A stretch of DNA of 64,000 nucleotides, taken from the NCBI RefSeq assembly GCF_902859735.1, contig NZ_CADIJY010000001.1:744001-808000 (forward strand), in the 5' to 3' direction. The notes below the pieces were generated by a model. That model saw nothing but the letters and a program-made list of their open reading frames with translations, was not told the DNA's origin and searched no databases. This document shows positions 43,782-54,042 of this stretch, in pieces; position 1 is the first letter of the stretch, and every line of letters starts with the position of its first letter. Made by a program: the position numbers and the translations under genes. The stretch is from Achromobacter aegrifaciens. GTDB lineage: Bacteria; Pseudomonadota; Gammaproteobacteria; Burkholderiales; Burkholderiaceae_B.

Positions 43782-44660
43782 TTACAGCGGACGCGGGGCT
43801 GGCGCGACGGCGGCCGCACGCTGGGCGCGCTGGCTCAGCCACACGCTGGCGACCACGATCACCATGCCGGCGATCTGCGCGGCGCTCAGCTGCTGGCCCA
43901 GCATGCCCCAGCCCAGCAGCACGGCGGTAATGGGGCTGAGAAAGCCCAGCGAGGAGACCACCGCAGGCTCCAGCCGCGCTACGCCCCGGAACCAGAGCAC
44001 ATAGGTCAGCGCCGCGCCAATCAAACCCAGGTAGGCGATGCCGGCCACGTTAAGCGCCGTGAGCGGCGGCAGGGCGGGCTCGGCGGCGAAGGCCAGCGGC
44101 GCCAGCAGGATGCCGCCCGCCGTCAGCTGCCACGATGTGAAGGTGAGCGCTGATACCGGCGGCTGCCAGCGGCGGCTGAGCACCGTGCCCAGGGCCATCG
44201 AGGCGGCGCTGATCAGCCCGGCCGCAATGCCTACCGGGTCCAGCGCGGCCTTGGGCGTCAGCACCAGCAGCGCCACTCCGCCCAGGCCGCCCAGCGCCGC
44301 CAGCACCGACAGGCCGCGCACGGGTGTGCCCAGCAGGCTGCGTGCCAGCAGGATCACCACCAGCGGCTGGACCGCGCCCAGCGTGGCGGCCACGCCGCCC
44401 GGCAGGCGGTAGGCCGCCACGAACAGCAAAGCCCAGAAAACGGAAAAGTTCAGCGCGCCCAGGATGAAGGCGCGCAGCCACCAGATGCCTTGCGGCAGTT
44501 GGCGCACGATCAGCAGCAGCAGGAAGCCGGCCGGCAGCGCGCGCAGCATGGCGACCGTCAGCGGATAGTCCTGCGGCAGCATCAGGGTGGTGACGACGTA
44601 GGTGCTGCCCCAGATGGCGGGCGCCAGGGCAGTCAACAGCAGATCGGAACCGCGGTTCAT
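43782..44660 (-). CDS. EamA-family (DMT) transporter
   Basis: A 292-residue protein with ten predicted transmembrane helices in two EamA repeats: LLLTALAPAIWGSTYVVTTLML opens the first and the second starts near GIAAGLISAASMALGTVL. The start at 44660 is chosen because GGAG is correctly spaced, whereas the ATG two codons earlier lies right on it. Such proteins export amino acids or other metabolites with proton exchange. It is followed on the same strand by nothing related; the substrate is unknown. Confidence 0.9.
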   Translation of the reverse strand: MNRGSDLLLTALAPAIWGSTYVVTTLMLPQDYPLTVAMLRALPAGFLLLLIVRQLPQGIWWLRAFILGALNFSVFWALLFVAAYRLPGGVAATLGAVQPLVVILLARSLLGTPVRGLSVLAALGGLGGVALLVLTPKAALDPVGIAAGLISAASMALGTVLSRRWQPPVSALTFTSWQLTAGGILLAPLAFAAEPALPPLTALNVAGIAYLGLIGAALTYVLWFRGVARLEPAVVSSLGFLSPITAVLLGWGMLGQQLSAAQIAGMVIVVASVWLSQRAQRAAAVAPAPRPL

Positions 44661-44678
44661 GGTCATGCTCCGGCTAGC

Positions 44679-45296
44679 TCAGGCAAGTTCAAGCACGTCG
44701 TGGACGGGGCGGCGCGGCTTCTGCGGCCAATTGCCTTCCTGCGCGTAGCCCATGGCGACCAGCATGACCGGCACCTCCTCCTGGCGCAAGCCGAAGGCCT
44801 GGGCCACGCCGGCGGCGTCAAAGCCGGTCATCGGGCTGGCGGCCAGGCCTTGGGCCTGTCCTGCCAGCATCAGGGTGGAGGCGCCGAAGGTGGCGCTGCG
44901 CACGGCCTCGTCGCGCTGCGTCTGCGGCGAGTCGGCATAGAGGCGGCTGGCCGCGGCTTCCCAGGATGGCACCATGGCCGCGGGCATGAAGCCCGCGTCC
45001 ACGGACGGTTGCAGGCGGTCGGCCATCCAGGCGGCCTGGGGCAGCACGCCCAGCACGATGAAGGTCACCGCCGATTCGCTCACCTTGGGCTGGTTCCACG
45101 CCAACTCGCGCAGCCGGCGCTTGCCCTCCTGGCTGCGCACGGCGATGAAGCGCCAGTTCTGCAGATTGAAGGCGGTGGGCGCGCGGGTGGCCCAGGAGAC
45201 CAGGGTACGGATGATGTCGTCGTCCACGTCGCGGGCGGGATCGAAGAAGTTGGCGGAAACGCGTTGCGCGATTGCGTCGGTCAGGGCGTGGTTCAT
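44679..45296 (-). CDS. Nitroreductase family protein (FMN-dependent)
   Basis: About 205 residues. The N-terminal RVSANFFDPARDVDDDIIRTLVSWATRAPTAFNLQNWRFIAV is the flavin-binding start of NfnB/NfsB-like enzymes, and PMTGFDAAGVAQAFGL with VPVMLVAMGY lies at the C-terminal flavin contact. The ATG at 45296 has AAGG nine bases upstream. Such enzymes reduce nitroaromatics or quinones with NAD(P)H; the physiological substrate is unclear. A LysR gene diverges 138 bases upstream and may control it. Confidence 0.9.
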   Translation of the reverse strand: MNHALTDAIAQRVSANFFDPARDVDDDIIRTLVSWATRAPTAFNLQNWRFIAVRSQEGKRRLRELAWNQPKVSESAVTFIVLGVLPQAAWMADRLQPSVDAGFMPAAMVPSWEAAASRLYADSPQTQRDEAVRSATFGASTLMLAGQAQGLAASPMTGFDAAGVAQAFGLRQEEVPVMLVAMGYAQEGNWPQKPRRPVHDVLELA

Positions 45297-45412
45297 GGCT
45301 GCCATCCTTGGGATTTGCTGAGATTGCCGGCTCGCCATATGCGCGCCGTCTCCATGTCCACAGGCTAATTGAATCCTTGTTTGGCGATAATATCCAGTTC
45401 AATGGCAATATC

Positions 45413-45429
45413 ATTCACCAATAGTGAAT
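45413..45429. promoter_or_regulatory. Candidate LysR operator between nitroreductase and LysR genes
   Basis: A perfect inverted repeat, ATTCAC-CAATA-GTGAAT, has six-base arms and contains the T-N11-A core typical of LysR sites. It ends five bases before the LysR start codon, so bound protein would block its own translation start region or promoter, as in autorepression. The surrounding bases are AT-rich, with GATAATATC nearby at about 45386. Function is inferred from position only. Confidence 0.55.
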
Positions 45430-45434
45430 AATCT

Positions 45435-46331
45435 ATGGATCATCTGACGGCGCTGAGGGTGTTCAGGCAAGTGGTGGAGCGGGGCGGCTTCGCAGCCGCG
45501 TCGCGGCAGATGGGCCTGTCGCCCGCCGCGGTCAGCAAGAACATCGCCGAACTGGAAACCCACCTGGCGGCGCGCCTGCTCAACCGCACCACCCGCCGCA
45601 TGAGCCTGACCGAAGCCGGCGCGCGCTACTACGAACAGGTGGCGCGCATCCTGGACGACCTGAGCGAAGCCGAGCAATCGCTGGGGCCCTTGCAGCAGGC
45701 GCCGTCGGGCACCTTGCGGGTCAGCGCGCCCATGTCGCTGAGCCTGGTCCGGCTGTCCGCCGCCATGCCGCGCTTCCTGGAGCGCTATCCGCAGGTATCG
45801 CTGGACCTCAACCTGGAGGACCGCCGCATCGACATCGTCAAGGAAGGCTACGACCTGGCTATCCGCGGCACCGACCGGCTGGAGGATTCCAGCCTGGTGG
45901 CGCGCAAGCTGATGACGCTGGACCACGTGCTCTGCGGCGCGCCGGCCTACTTCGAGCGCCATGGCGTGCCGGCCTCGCCCCTGGCGCTGCGCAACATGGA
46001 GCGCGTGCAGTTCACCTTGTCTGGCCACGCGGACGAATGGACCTTCAAGCGCGCGGGGGAGACCGAACGCGTGCCGGTGCGGGGCCGCTACAGGGTGAGT
46101 TCCAGCCTGGCGGTGCGCGATGCGCTGCGCGCCGGTTTTGGCGTCAGCCTGGTGCCGCGCGTGTACGTGCAGCAGGACCTGGACAGCGGCGCGCTGCAGG
46201 CGGTGCTGCAGGATTGGAAACCCGACGAGACCTACGTATATGCGGTGTATCCCTCGCGCCGCCACATGGTGGCCAAGGTGCGCGCCTTCGTCGACTTCCT
46301 GCTGGAAGAACTGGGCGCGCCGCGGGAATGA
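45435..46331 (+). CDS. LysR-family transcriptional regulator
   Basis: A 298-residue protein. The winged helix MDHLTALRVFRQVVERGGFAAASRQMGLSPAAVSKNIAELE is followed by the effector-binding domain from about residue 88 (GTLRVSAPMSLSLVRLSAAMPRFLERYP). It is of the CrgA/DsdC-like subgroup by its start. Divergent from the nitroreductase gene with a palindromic site between them, it most likely controls that gene and itself. Confidence 0.93.
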   Translation: MDHLTALRVFRQVVERGGFAAASRQMGLSPAAVSKNIAELETHLAARLLNRTTRRMSLTEAGARYYEQVARILDDLSEAEQSLGPLQQAPSGTLRVSAPMSLSLVRLSAAMPRFLERYPQVSLDLNLEDRRIDIVKEGYDLAIRGTDRLEDSSLVARKLMTLDHVLCGAPAYFERHGVPASPLALRNMERVQFTLSGHADEWTFKRAGETERVPVRGRYRVSSSLAVRDALRAGFGVSLVPRVYVQQDLDSGALQAVLQDWKPDETYVYAVYPSRRHMVAKVRAFVDFLLEELGAPRE

Positions 46332-46353
46332 GCCGCGGCGGCCCCTAGCCGCA

Positions 46354-47100
46354 TCAATACATGTGCTGGCCGCCGTTCATGGCGACATTGCTACCGGTCA
46401 TGAACGCCGCGGCATCGCTGCAGATGAAGGCGACCAGCGCGCCGATCTCTTCCGGGCGGCCGAGCCGGCCCAGCGGGATCTGCGGCAGGATCTTCTCCTT
46501 CAACACCTCTTCGGGCACGGCCTCCACCATGCGCGTCGCCAGGTAGCCCGGCGATACGGTGTTCACCGTCACGCCTTTCCTGGCCAGCTCCAGCGCCAGG
46601 GATTTGGTGAAGCCGTGGATGCCGGCCTTGGAGGCCGCATAGTTGGTCTGGCCAAACGACCCCTTGCTGCCGTTGACGGACGAGATGTTGACGATGCGGC
46701 CCCAGCCCCGGTCGGCCATGGCGCCGCATAGCGGCTGGGTCATGTTGAACATGGAGTCCAGGTTGCCGCGCAGCACGTCCGTCCAGTTTTCGTGACTCAT
46801 CTTGCGCAGGCTGGCATCGCGGGTAAGGCCGGCGTTGTTGATCAGGATGTCGATCTGGCGGCCGTCTTCCTCCAGGCGCCGCGCCAGCGCCTGGCACGAG
46901 TCGTAATCGGCCACGTCCACCCTGTACATGGCGTAGCGGCGGCCCTGGGCCGCCTCCGCGTCCACCCACGCCCGCGCGGCGTCTTCGCTGGAGTGGTAGG
47001 TGATGATGACCTGGTGGCCGGCATCGTGCAGGGCGCGCGCGATGGCTTGTCCGAGGCAGCCGGCCCCGCCTGTGACGAGCGCAGTGCGTTCAGCCGTCAT
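46354..47100 (-). CDS. phaB: Acetoacetyl-CoA reductase (PhaB)
   Basis: A 248-residue short-chain dehydrogenase. Seen: the nucleotide-binding TALVTGGAGCLGQAIAR, NNAGLTRDASLRKM, catalytic Ser in NISSVNGSKGSFGQTN and the YAASK catalytic Tyr/Lys, and the C-terminal GSNVAMNGGQHMY, which is very close to known PhaB proteins. It reduces acetoacetyl-CoA to (R)-3-hydroxybutyryl-CoA with NADPH, the second step of polyhydroxybutyrate synthesis. Its start overlaps the end of the phasin gene by 11 bases. Confidence 0.93.
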   Translation of the reverse strand: MTAERTALVTGGAGCLGQAIARALHDAGHQVIITYHSSEDAARAWVDAEAAQGRRYAMYRVDVADYDSCQALARRLEEDGRQIDILINNAGLTRDASLRKMSHENWTDVLRGNLDSMFNMTQPLCGAMADRGWGRIVNISSVNGSKGSFGQTNYAASKAGIHGFTKSLALELARKGVTVNTVSPGYLATRMVEAVPEEVLKEKILPQIPLGRLGRPEEIGALVAFICSDAAAFMTGSNVAMNGGQHMY

Positions 47101-47557
47101 GATGGGATCCCGGTTGGCTTGCGTCGCGCATGGCCGAGCACGCCGACGCCATCTGGTTCGACAGCGTCTTCCAGATCTGCGCCATGGGGGTGTCTTCGAT
47201 GCCCATGGCGCCGCCGGTGGCCTGCTTCAGCCAGCCTCGCATTGCTTCGCTCATGCCGGCGGCCAGGGTGGCCTGTTCTTCGAGCAGCGCGTGGGTGATG
47301 GCCTGGCTGGCTTCAAGCTGGCTTTGCCATTGCTTGCGCGTCATTTCGCCCAGCGCGGGCGCGATCTCTTGCCAGTTGCCGGATTGTTGCAAGGGCGCCA
47401 GTGCGGCCAGGTATTGTTCCGCGTTGCCGCCGGCCAGCCGGCGGCCCAGTTCAACCCAGCGCTGCTGGCTTTCCTGCGCAAGCTGCGCCATGCGCTGGCA
47501 ATAGGCGGCATTGGCGCTGGCAAGGCCCTGAGGCGTGGAGGCAGTGGTTTTCTTCAT
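47090..47557 (-). CDS. Phasin family protein
   Basis: A 155-residue, helical, Gln/Ala-rich protein: SANAAYCQRMAQLAQESQQRWVELGRRL and SQLEASQAITHALLEEQATLAAGM are amphipathic helices as in phasins, which coat polyhydroxybutyrate granules. Of two adjacent ATGs the second (47557) has the better distance from AAGGA. It forms an operon with phaB, which supports the granule role. The family is diverse, so the call rests partly on context. Confidence 0.75.
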   Translation of the reverse strand: MKKTTASTPQGLASANAAYCQRMAQLAQESQQRWVELGRRLAGGNAEQYLAALAPLQQSGNWQEIAPALGEMTRKQWQSQLEASQAITHALLEEQATLAAGMSEAMRGWLKQATGGAMGIEDTPMAQIWKTLSNQMASACSAMRDASQPGSHHDG

Positions 47558-47604
47558 CATCCGTCCTTTTAAGAGAGTGGTAAGGGGTAACGAACACACA
47601 GGCC

Positions 47605-48729
47605 TCAAGCCATCTGGCTGAGGGTCTTGCGAAAGCGCGCCAGCGAGAACGCGAACAGGACCGAGCCTATGAGCGCCAGCGCCAGGAAGGGTTGCCACAC
47701 GACGCTCAAGCCCGCGCCGCGGTAGAGAATGGCCTGGCCGAGTTCCACGAAGTGAGTGGTGGGAGCGGCCAGCATGATGTCCTGTACGAACTGCGGCATG
47801 CTTTCGCGCGGCGTGGTGCCGCCCGACAGCATTTGCAGGGGCAGCAGCACTAGTACAAGCAACATGCCGAACTGCGGCATGCTGCGCGCAAGCGTGGCCA
47901 TGAATATGCCCATAGAGGTCGTCGCGAACAGGTGCAGCGCCGCCCCGACCAGGAACAGCGCCACCGATCCTTCGATCGGCACTTGCAGCAAGCCGCGTAC
48001 CACGAAAGTCAACGATAGCCCAGCAGATGCCAACACCACCAGCCCCATCGACCAGACCTTCGCGACCATGATCTCGGTCGGCGTCACCGGCATGACCAGC
48101 AGGTGCTCGATGGTGCCGTGCTCGCGTTCGCGGATCAGCGCGGCGCCGGTCAGGATGATGGACAGCATGGTGACGTTGTTGATGATCTCCATCAGCGCGC
48201 CGAACCAGGCCTGGGTCAGATTGGGATTGAAGCGCATGCGCACCGCCAGCTCCACCGGCAGTTCGGTGGGCGCGCGGTAGCGTTTGACGAACTCGTTGAT
48301 CTCGTCGCTGATGATCTGCTGGATGTAGCTGCTGCCCGTGAACGCCTGGCTCATGCGGGTCGCGTCCACGTTGAGCTGGATTTCAGCGGGCCGGCCAGCC
48401 AGCACGTCGCGCTGGAAATTGGGCGGGATGTTGACCGAGAAGGTGTAGCGCCCCGCGTCCATGCCGGCATCGGCCTCGGCCGAAGTCGTTACTTCCGGCG
48501 GTGTGAAGTGCGGGGGATAGAAGGCCGACGTGATGCGCGCGGACAGGGGCGAGACGTCCTCGTCGACCACGGCGATGGGAGCGTTGTGCAAGGTTTCCGG
48601 CACGGCCGTGGCGGCGGTGTAGATCATCAGCGTGAACGACACGAGGATCAGGATCAGCATCATCGGGTCGCGCGCCAGGCTCCACAGCTCCTTCACGCCC
48701 AGGCGGTAGATATTGGCCAGGTGCCGCAT
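47605..48729 (-). CDS. ABC-2 type permease of the RbbA efflux system (YhhJ-like)
   Basis: A 374-residue protein with one N-terminal helix (PMMLILILVSFTLMIYTAA), a large periplasmic loop and five C-terminal helices, the ABC2_membrane_3 layout. The motif ALIREREHGTIEHLLVMPVTPTEIMVAKVW is the cytosolic coupling helix of this class. It follows the fused ABC protein by one base and completes a transport system with the HlyD protein and an outer-membrane factor. Confidence 0.9.
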   Translation of the reverse strand: MRHLANIYRLGVKELWSLARDPMMLILILVSFTLMIYTAATAVPETLHNAPIAVVDEDVSPLSARITSAFYPPHFTPPEVTTSAEADAGMDAGRYTFSVNIPPNFQRDVLAGRPAEIQLNVDATRMSQAFTGSSYIQQIISDEINEFVKRYRAPTELPVELAVRMRFNPNLTQAWFGALMEIINNVTMLSIILTGAALIREREHGTIEHLLVMPVTPTEIMVAKVWSMGLVVLASAGLSLTFVVRGLLQVPIEGSVALFLVGAALHLFATTSMGIFMATLARSMPQFGMLLVLVLLPLQMLSGGTTPRESMPQFVQDIMLAAPTTHFVELGQAILYRGAGLSVVWQPFLALALIGSVLFAFSLARFRKTLSQMA

Positions 48730-48730
48730 C

Positions 48731-51475
48731 TCAGGTCTCCTGTTTCTTCAGCAGCAGCGCCGAGGCGCCCAGGATGACGGGAATGGCGATCAGCAGCGGC
48801 CAGAACGAGCCTTGCAGGTTGGAGAAGTCCAGGGCCTTGCTGAAGACGCCGCGGCTGATGGTCAGCATGTGCGTGGCGGGGTAGACCTGTCCGATCAGGC
48901 GGCCGGCGCCTTCCAGCGACGACACCGGGTTGAGCAGGCCGGCGAACTGCACCGCGGGCACCAGGGTGCCTATCATGGTGAAGAACAGCGCCGCGATCTG
49001 GCTGCGGGTGAACGTGGAGGCCAACAGGCCGATGGCGGTGGCCACCACGTTGTAGATCAGCGCGGCGGCAAGCAGGGTCAGGAAGCTGCCGGTGATGGGC
49101 ACGCCGAACAGCGTCACGGCCAGCAGCGTCATCAGCAGGAAATTCAGCATGGCCAGCGCCACGTAGGGCGCCTGCTTGCCCAGCAGGAATTCCAGCCGTG
49201 TCACGGGCGTGACGTACAGATTGATGATGGAACCCAGCTCCTTTTCGCGCACCACCGCCAGCGCCGTCAGCATCGCCGGCATCATCAGGAGCAGCAGCGG
49301 GATCACGGCGGGCACCATGGCGGGGAGGCTGCGCACATCCGGGTTGTAGCGGAAGCGCGTCTCTATGCTGACCGGCAGGGTCGCGTCCGAGCCCAGGCGT
49401 TCGCGCGCCTGCTGCATCAGCCAGCCCTGGTGCATGCCCAGCACATAGCCGCGGATGGTCTCGGCGCGCTGCGGCATGGCGCCGTCGATCCAGACGCCGA
49501 TCTCCGCGCCGTTGCCGCGCTCCGCGTCGCGCGCAAAGCCTTGCGGTATCTCGATGGCCAGCGACAGCTCGCCGCTGCGCATGCGCGCGTCCATCTCCTC
49601 GTAGCTGGAAATGGGCGGATGTTCGATGAAGTAGCGCGAGCCCGCCAGGTTCAGACTGTAGTTGTGGCTCAGGCCGGTCTGGTCGCGGTCCATGACCGCA
49701 TAGCGCAGGTCCTCCACGTCCATGCTGATGCCAAAGCCCATCACGAACATCAGCAAGAGCGAACCGGCCAGGGCCAGCGTGGCGCGCACCGGGTCGCGGC
49801 GCAGTTCCAGCGATTCGCGCCACATGTAGCTCAGCATGCGCTGCAGGCTGAAGCCGCGGTGTTCCGGCGTTTCGGCGGAGGCGGACGCCAAGGGGGGAGC
49901 GGCTTGCGCGTCGGCGTCTTCTGGTTTGGTGCCGGCGCCCGCGTCGATCAGGTAGGCGATGAAGGCTTCCTCCAGCGTCTGCGCGCCGCGCATGCGCGTG
50001 ATCTCGTCGGGCGACGCGCTGACCAGCACCTTGCCCGCATGCATCAGCGACATGCGGTCGCAGCGCTGGGCCTCATTCATGAAGTGCGTGGAAATGAAGA
50101 TGGTGACCTGGTCCTGGCGCGCCAGCGCGATCAGCAGGCGCCAGAAGTTGTCTCGCGCGACGGGGTCCACGCCCGAGGTCGGTTCATCCAGGATCAGCAA
50201 CTCGGGCTTGTGCACCATGGCCACCGCCAGCGACAGGCGCTGGCGCACGCCCATGGGCAGATTCTCGGGCAAGGTGTCCAGCACTTCGCCCAGGTCGAAG
50301 CGCTGCACCATCTCGTCCACGCGCGCCGGAATCTCGGCCTCCGGAACGTGGAACAGGCGCGCGTGCAGCACCAGGTTCTGCATTACGGTCAGCTCGCCAT
50401 ACAGCGAGAACGCCTGCGACATGTAGCCCACGCGGCGGCGGGTATCGATGTTGCGCGGATCGACCTCGGCGCCAAATAGCCAGGCCTGTCCTTCGCTTGC
50501 CGGCAGCAGGCCGGTCAGCATTTTCATGGTGGTGGACTTGCCGCAGCCGTTGGAACCCAGGAAACCGAAGATCTCGCCCTTGCGGATGCGGAAGTTCACG
50601 TGGTCCACGGCGACGAAATCGCCGAAGCGCATGGTCAGGTCGCGCGCCTCGATGGCGATCTCGGCGTCTTGGTCGATGGCCAGCGGCACGATCTCCACCG
50701 GCTTGTGGCCGCGCTTCTTTTCTTCCGGCAGCAAGGAGATGAAGGCGGCTTCCAGCGAGTCCGCGCCGGTGCGCTGCTGCAGTTCGGCGGGCGTGCCGGT
50801 GGCCAGCACACGGCCTTCGTCCATGGCGATCAGCCAGTCGAAGCGCTGCGCCTCGTCCATGTAGGCCGTGGCCACGATCACGCTCATGCCGCTGCGCTCG
50901 CGGCGGATCTCGTTGATCAGGTCCCAGAACTGCGCGCGCGCCAACGGATCCACGCCGGTGGTGGGCTCGTCCAGGATCAGCAGGTCGGGGTCGTGGATCA
51001 GGGCGCAGCACAAACCCAGCTTCTGCTTCATGCCGCCGGACAGCTTGCCGGCCGGGCGCGACAGGAAGGCCGACATGCCGGTGCTGCGCGTCAGGCTGTC
51101 GATGCGGCGGCGGCGCTCGGCTTCGTCATGGCCGAACAGGCGGCCGAAGAACTGCAGGTTCTCTTCGACCGACAGGGTGGGATAGAGATTCTTGCCCAGG
51201 CCCTGCGGCATATAGGCGATGCGCGGGCACACGTCGTCGCGGTGCCGGCGGCTGGCCATGTCGCCATCCAGCACGTCCACCTTGCCTTCCTGCACCGCGC
51301 GCGAACCCGCGATCAGGGCCAGCAGGCTGGACTTGCCGACGCCGTCCGGGCCGATCAGCCCGACCATGCGGCCTGCGGGAATGTCCAGGGTGATGCCGTC
51401 CAGCGCCACCGTCTTGCCGTAGCGCAGGCTGACGCCGGACAGCGTCACCACGGGCGCGGTGTCCGGGGAGGTCAT
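48731..51475 (-). CDS. rbbA: Fused ABC ATPase-permease (RbbA/YhiH-like)
   Basis: A 914-residue protein with two ABC domains and a C-terminal ABC-2 permease. The first ATPase has [10 protein letters not shown] and [11 protein letters not shown]; the second has [10 protein letters not shown] with [11 protein letters not shown] in place of LSGGQ. This variation is common in ABC-2 exporters. The permease domain starts near residue 545 ([27 protein letters not shown]) and has the coupling segment [28 protein letters not shown]. coli RbbA was also linked to ribosomes, but here the operon indicates export. It shares one base with the HlyD gene stop. Confidence 0.9.
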   Translation of the reverse strand: MTSPDTAPVVTLSGVSLRYGKTVALDGITLDIPAGRMVGLIGPDGVGKSSLLALIAGSRAVQEGKVDVLDGDMASRRHRDDVCPRIAYMPQGLGKNLYPTLSVEENLQFFGRLFGHDEAERRRRIDSLTRSTGMSAFLSRPAGKLSGGMKQKLGLCCALIHDPDLLILDEPTTGVDPLARAQFWDLINEIRRERSGMSVIVATAYMDEAQRFDWLIAMDEGRVLATGTPAELQQRTGADSLEAAFISLLPEEKKRGHKPVEIVPLAIDQDAEIAIEARDLTMRFGDFVAVDHVNFRIRKGEIFGFLGSNGCGKSTTMKMLTGLLPASEGQAWLFGAEVDPRNIDTRRRVGYMSQAFSLYGELTVMQNLVLHARLFHVPEAEIPARVDEMVQRFDLGEVLDTLPENLPMGVRQRLSLAVAMVHKPELLILDEPTSGVDPVARDNFWRLLIALARQDQVTIFISTHFMNEAQRCDRMSLMHAGKVLVSASPDEITRMRGAQTLEEAFIAYLIDAGAGTKPEDADAQAAPPLASASAETPEHRGFSLQRMLSYMWRESLELRRDPVRATLALAGSLLLMFVMGFGISMDVEDLRYAVMDRDQTGLSHNYSLNLAGSRYFIEHPPISSYEEMDARMRSGELSLAIEIPQGFARDAERGNGAEIGVWIDGAMPQRAETIRGYVLGMHQGWLMQQARERLGSDATLPVSIETRFRYNPDVRSLPAMVPAVIPLLLLMMPAMLTALAVVREKELGSIINLYVTPVTRLEFLLGKQAPYVALAMLNFLLMTLLAVTLFGVPITGSFLTLLAAALIYNVVATAIGLLASTFTRSQIAALFFTMIGTLVPAVQFAGLLNPVSSLEGAGRLIGQVYPATHMLTISRGVFSKALDFSNLQGSFWPLLIAIPVILGASALLLKKQET

Positions 51476-52542
51476 CAGGGCACCTTGACTTCAAGATTGG
51501 CGGGCCATTGCGCGTCGGCATCGAGCTTCAGCCAGGCCACGCCCGGCAGGCCCGTCTTGACCTGCTTCAGGTGCCGCTGCAGCAACTCGGGGCTGATCTG
51601 GGCCTTGACGCGGAACATCAGCTTCTGCCGTTCGCTGGCGGTCTCCACCGTCTTGGGCGTGAACTGCGCGGTGCTGGCCACGAAGGAGACCTTGGCGGGA
51701 ATGACGTATTGCGGCGCGGCGTCGAGGATGATGCGTACGTCCTGACCCAGCGCCACGCGGCCGGCCGCCTGCTCGGGCAGGAAGAACGTCATGTAGACAT
51801 CGGCCAGGTCCACCATGTTCAGCACCTTGCCGCCCGCGCCCAGCACTTCGCCAGGCTGTGCCACGCGGTACTGCACACGGCCGTCGCGCGGGGCGCGCAG
51901 CTCGCTGTCGGCGATGTCGGCCTCGATGCGGGCGATGGTGGCCTGTGCGGCGGTGACTGCGGATTGCGCGCCGACCTCGGCGGCGCGCGCGGCGTCGATG
52001 GCGGCCTGCGCGGCCTTCACCTGCGCACGCGCGGCATGCACCGAGGCCTGTGCGCTGCGCACGCGGGCGCGGTCGTCGTCCAGTTCCTGGATGGACGAGG
52101 CGCCTTCCTTGGACAGCGTCTCAGAGCGGGCCAGGCGGCGGCGCGCGGCGTCCAGTTCGCTTTCGCGTTGCACCACCACGGCCTCTGCAGCCAGCTTGTC
52201 GCTCTCGCGTTGCGCGACCTGCGCGCTGGCGCTGGCCGCGCCGTTGACGGCCTGCTGATGCTGGGCGCGCGCTTCCTCGCGCTGCGCCTGCAAAGTGTCG
52301 ATCTGCATGCGCGCCAGCGGCTGGCCGGCGGCGACGAAGTCGCCTTCGACCGCCAGCACTTCCTGCACCCGGCCGGCAAGCTTGGCAGCCACGTCGATTT
52401 CGGTGGCTTCGATGCGGCCGTTGCCGCTGATGAATCCCTCGCCCGGGCCGCTGTCGGACAGCAACCGCCAGCCGTAGTAGCCGCCGGCGGCAACCGCCAG
52501 GGCGATCAGGACAGGGACCAGTTTTCGGGTGGGCAGGCGCAT
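51475..52542 (-). CDS. HlyD-family membrane-fusion protein (YhiI-like)
   Basis: A 355-residue protein with an N-terminal signal anchor ([18 protein letters not shown]), a lipoyl-like half ([35 protein letters not shown]), a long coiled coil from about 95 to 210 rich in Ala, Gln and Glu, and the second half beginning [19 protein letters not shown]. It bridges the inner-membrane ABC complex and the outer-membrane factor encoded upstream. ATGA overlap with rbbA shows coupled translation. Confidence 0.93.
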   Translation of the reverse strand: MRLPTRKLVPVLIALAVAAGGYYGWRLLSDSGPGEGFISGNGRIEATEIDVAAKLAGRVQEVLAVEGDFVAAGQPLARMQIDTLQAQREEARAQHQQAVNGAASASAQVAQRESDKLAAEAVVVQRESELDAARRRLARSETLSKEGASSIQELDDDRARVRSAQASVHAARAQVKAAQAAIDAARAAEVGAQSAVTAAQATIARIEADIADSELRAPRDGRVQYRVAQPGEVLGAGGKVLNMVDLADVYMTFFLPEQAAGRVALGQDVRIILDAAPQYVIPAKVSFVASTAQFTPKTVETASERQKLMFRVKAQISPELLQRHLKQVKTGLPGVAWLKLDADAQWPANLEVKVP

Positions 52543-52563
52543 CGGGGATCCTTGATTATTGGT

Positions 52564-54042
52564 TTATCGGGGGCTGGCGGTTGGCGCGGAGGCGGTCTGC
52601 GCCGCGGGCGGCGCTTGCGTGCCGCCGCCCAGCGCCGCATACAGCCGCACGCGGCTGGACAGCAGGGCGCGGCGCGTCTGCGCGAGCTTCTGCTGGGCCG
52701 CCAGCAGATCGCGCTGCGCGTCCAGCACCTCCAGATAAGGCGAGGCGCCATGGTCGTAGCGCAGTTGGGCGAGGCGGGCGCGTTCGCTCTGCGCCGCCAC
52801 GGTGGCGCGCAGCACGTCCACCTGTTCCGCCAGCCAGTAGCGCGCGGACAGCGCGTCGGACACGTCCTTGAAGGCGGTCTGTATGGTCTGTTCGTAGGCG
52901 GCCACGGCCTGGTCGCGGCGCGCTTCGGTCAGGTCCAGGTTGGCCGAGCGCCGGCCGCCGTCGAAGATCGGCAGGCTGATGCTGGGCGCGAAGTTCCAGG
53001 CGCGGCTGCCGCCCGAGAACAGGCCGTCCAACTCGCTGCTGGCGGTGCCGAACGCGCCGGTCAGGGTGATGGTCGGCAGGAAGGCGGCGCGGGCCGCGCC
53101 GATGTTGGCGTTGGCGGCCTGGAGCTGATGTTCGGCGGCGACGATGTCGGGACGGTTGACCAGCAGGTCCGAGGGCAGGCCCGCCGGCAACTCGCGCATG
53201 ACGGCGTTGTCGTCCAGGCGCGTGGGCAGCTTGGGCAGGTTCAGCGGCGCGCCCGCCAGCAGCTCCAGCGCGCTGGCCTGGGCGGCGCGGGTCTGTTCCA
53301 GGTCCGCGCCCAGCGCCTTGGCCTGCTGCCACAGCGTTTCGACCTGGGTCAGGTCCAGTTTGGAGATTGCGCCTTCCTCGAAGCGGCGGCGGAAGATGCG
53401 CAGCGACTCTTCGCGCGAGGCGATGGTCTCGCGGGTCAGCGCCAGGCGCTCGTCCAGTTCGCGCAAGGACAGGTAGCTGTCCGCCACTTCGGCGACCAGG
53501 CTCAGCGTCGCGGCCCGCGCGGCCGCATCCGAGGCCAGGTAATTCTGCAAGGCGGCGTCCTTCAGGCTGCGCACGCGGCCCCAGAAGTCCAGCTCCCAGC
53601 TGGCCATGCCCAGGCCCACCTGGTATTGGCTGGAGACCAGCGGCTGTCCCGTGAGGTTCAGGTCGCCCGGTACACGGGCGCGGGAGCCGTCCGCTTGCAC
53701 GCCTATGGTGGGGAACTGGTCGGCGCGCTGGATGCCATACAACGCGCGCGCTTCTTCTACGCGCAGCAGGGCGCGGCGCAGGTCGCGGTTGTTGTCCAGA
53801 GCGGTGGATATCAGCGTCTGCAGCGCTGGATCGGGGAAGTAGGTCCGCCAGCCGATTTCGGCGGCGGCTGCGGCGTTGGCCGCGGTCGCTTCGGGCCCTG
53901 GGGCTGTATAGGCGGCAGGCACGGGCAGCGCGGGGCGCTCGTAGTCGGGCGCCATGGACACGCAACCGCTGGCCAGCAGCGTCAGCAGGGCTGCGGGAAC
54001 GAGGCGCGTCGCGATCGTGGCCGGAAACGGGCGGAGTGTCAT
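52564..54042 (-). CDS. Outer-membrane efflux lipoprotein (NodT/OprM family)
   Basis: A 492-residue lipoprotein with lipobox LASGC and lipidated Cys27. It has the OprM layout: DYERPALPVPAAY after the anchor, then two repeats of coiled-coil helices and strands, including DLTQVETLWQQAKALGADLEQTRAAQASALELLAG and FLPTITLTGAFGTASSELDGLF. Trimers form the outer-membrane channel. It is the first gene of the efflux operon. The start at 54042 is used; longer frames add a non-hydrophobic leader that would spoil the signal peptide. Confidence 0.95.
   Translation of the reverse strand: MTLRPFPATIATRLVPAALLTLLASGCVSMAPDYERPALPVPAAYTAPGPEATAANAAAAAEIGWRTYFPDPALQTLISTALDNNRDLRRALLRVEEARALYGIQRADQFPTIGVQADGSRARVPGDLNLTGQPLVSSQYQVGLGMASWELDFWGRVRSLKDAALQNYLASDAAARAATLSLVAEVADSYLSLRELDERLALTRETIASREESLRIFRRRFEEGAISKLDLTQVETLWQQAKALGADLEQTRAAQASALELLAGAPLNLPKLPTRLDDNAVMRELPAGLPSDLLVNRPDIVAAEHQLQAANANIGAARAAFLPTITLTGAFGTASSELDGLFSGGSRAWNFAPSISLPIFDGGRRSANLDLTEARRDQAVAAYEQTIQTAFKDVSDALSARYWLAEQVDVLRATVAAQSERARLAQLRYDHGASPYLEVLDAQRDLLAAQQKLAQTRRALLSSRVRLYAALGGGTQAPPAAQTASAPTASPR

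Noticed and set aside
50300-50320. Non-canonical ABC signature (PMGVRQR) in the second ATPase domain of the RbbA-like protein
   Set aside because: Variants of this form are common in ABC-2 exporters of this class, so it is not evidence of a defective ATPase.
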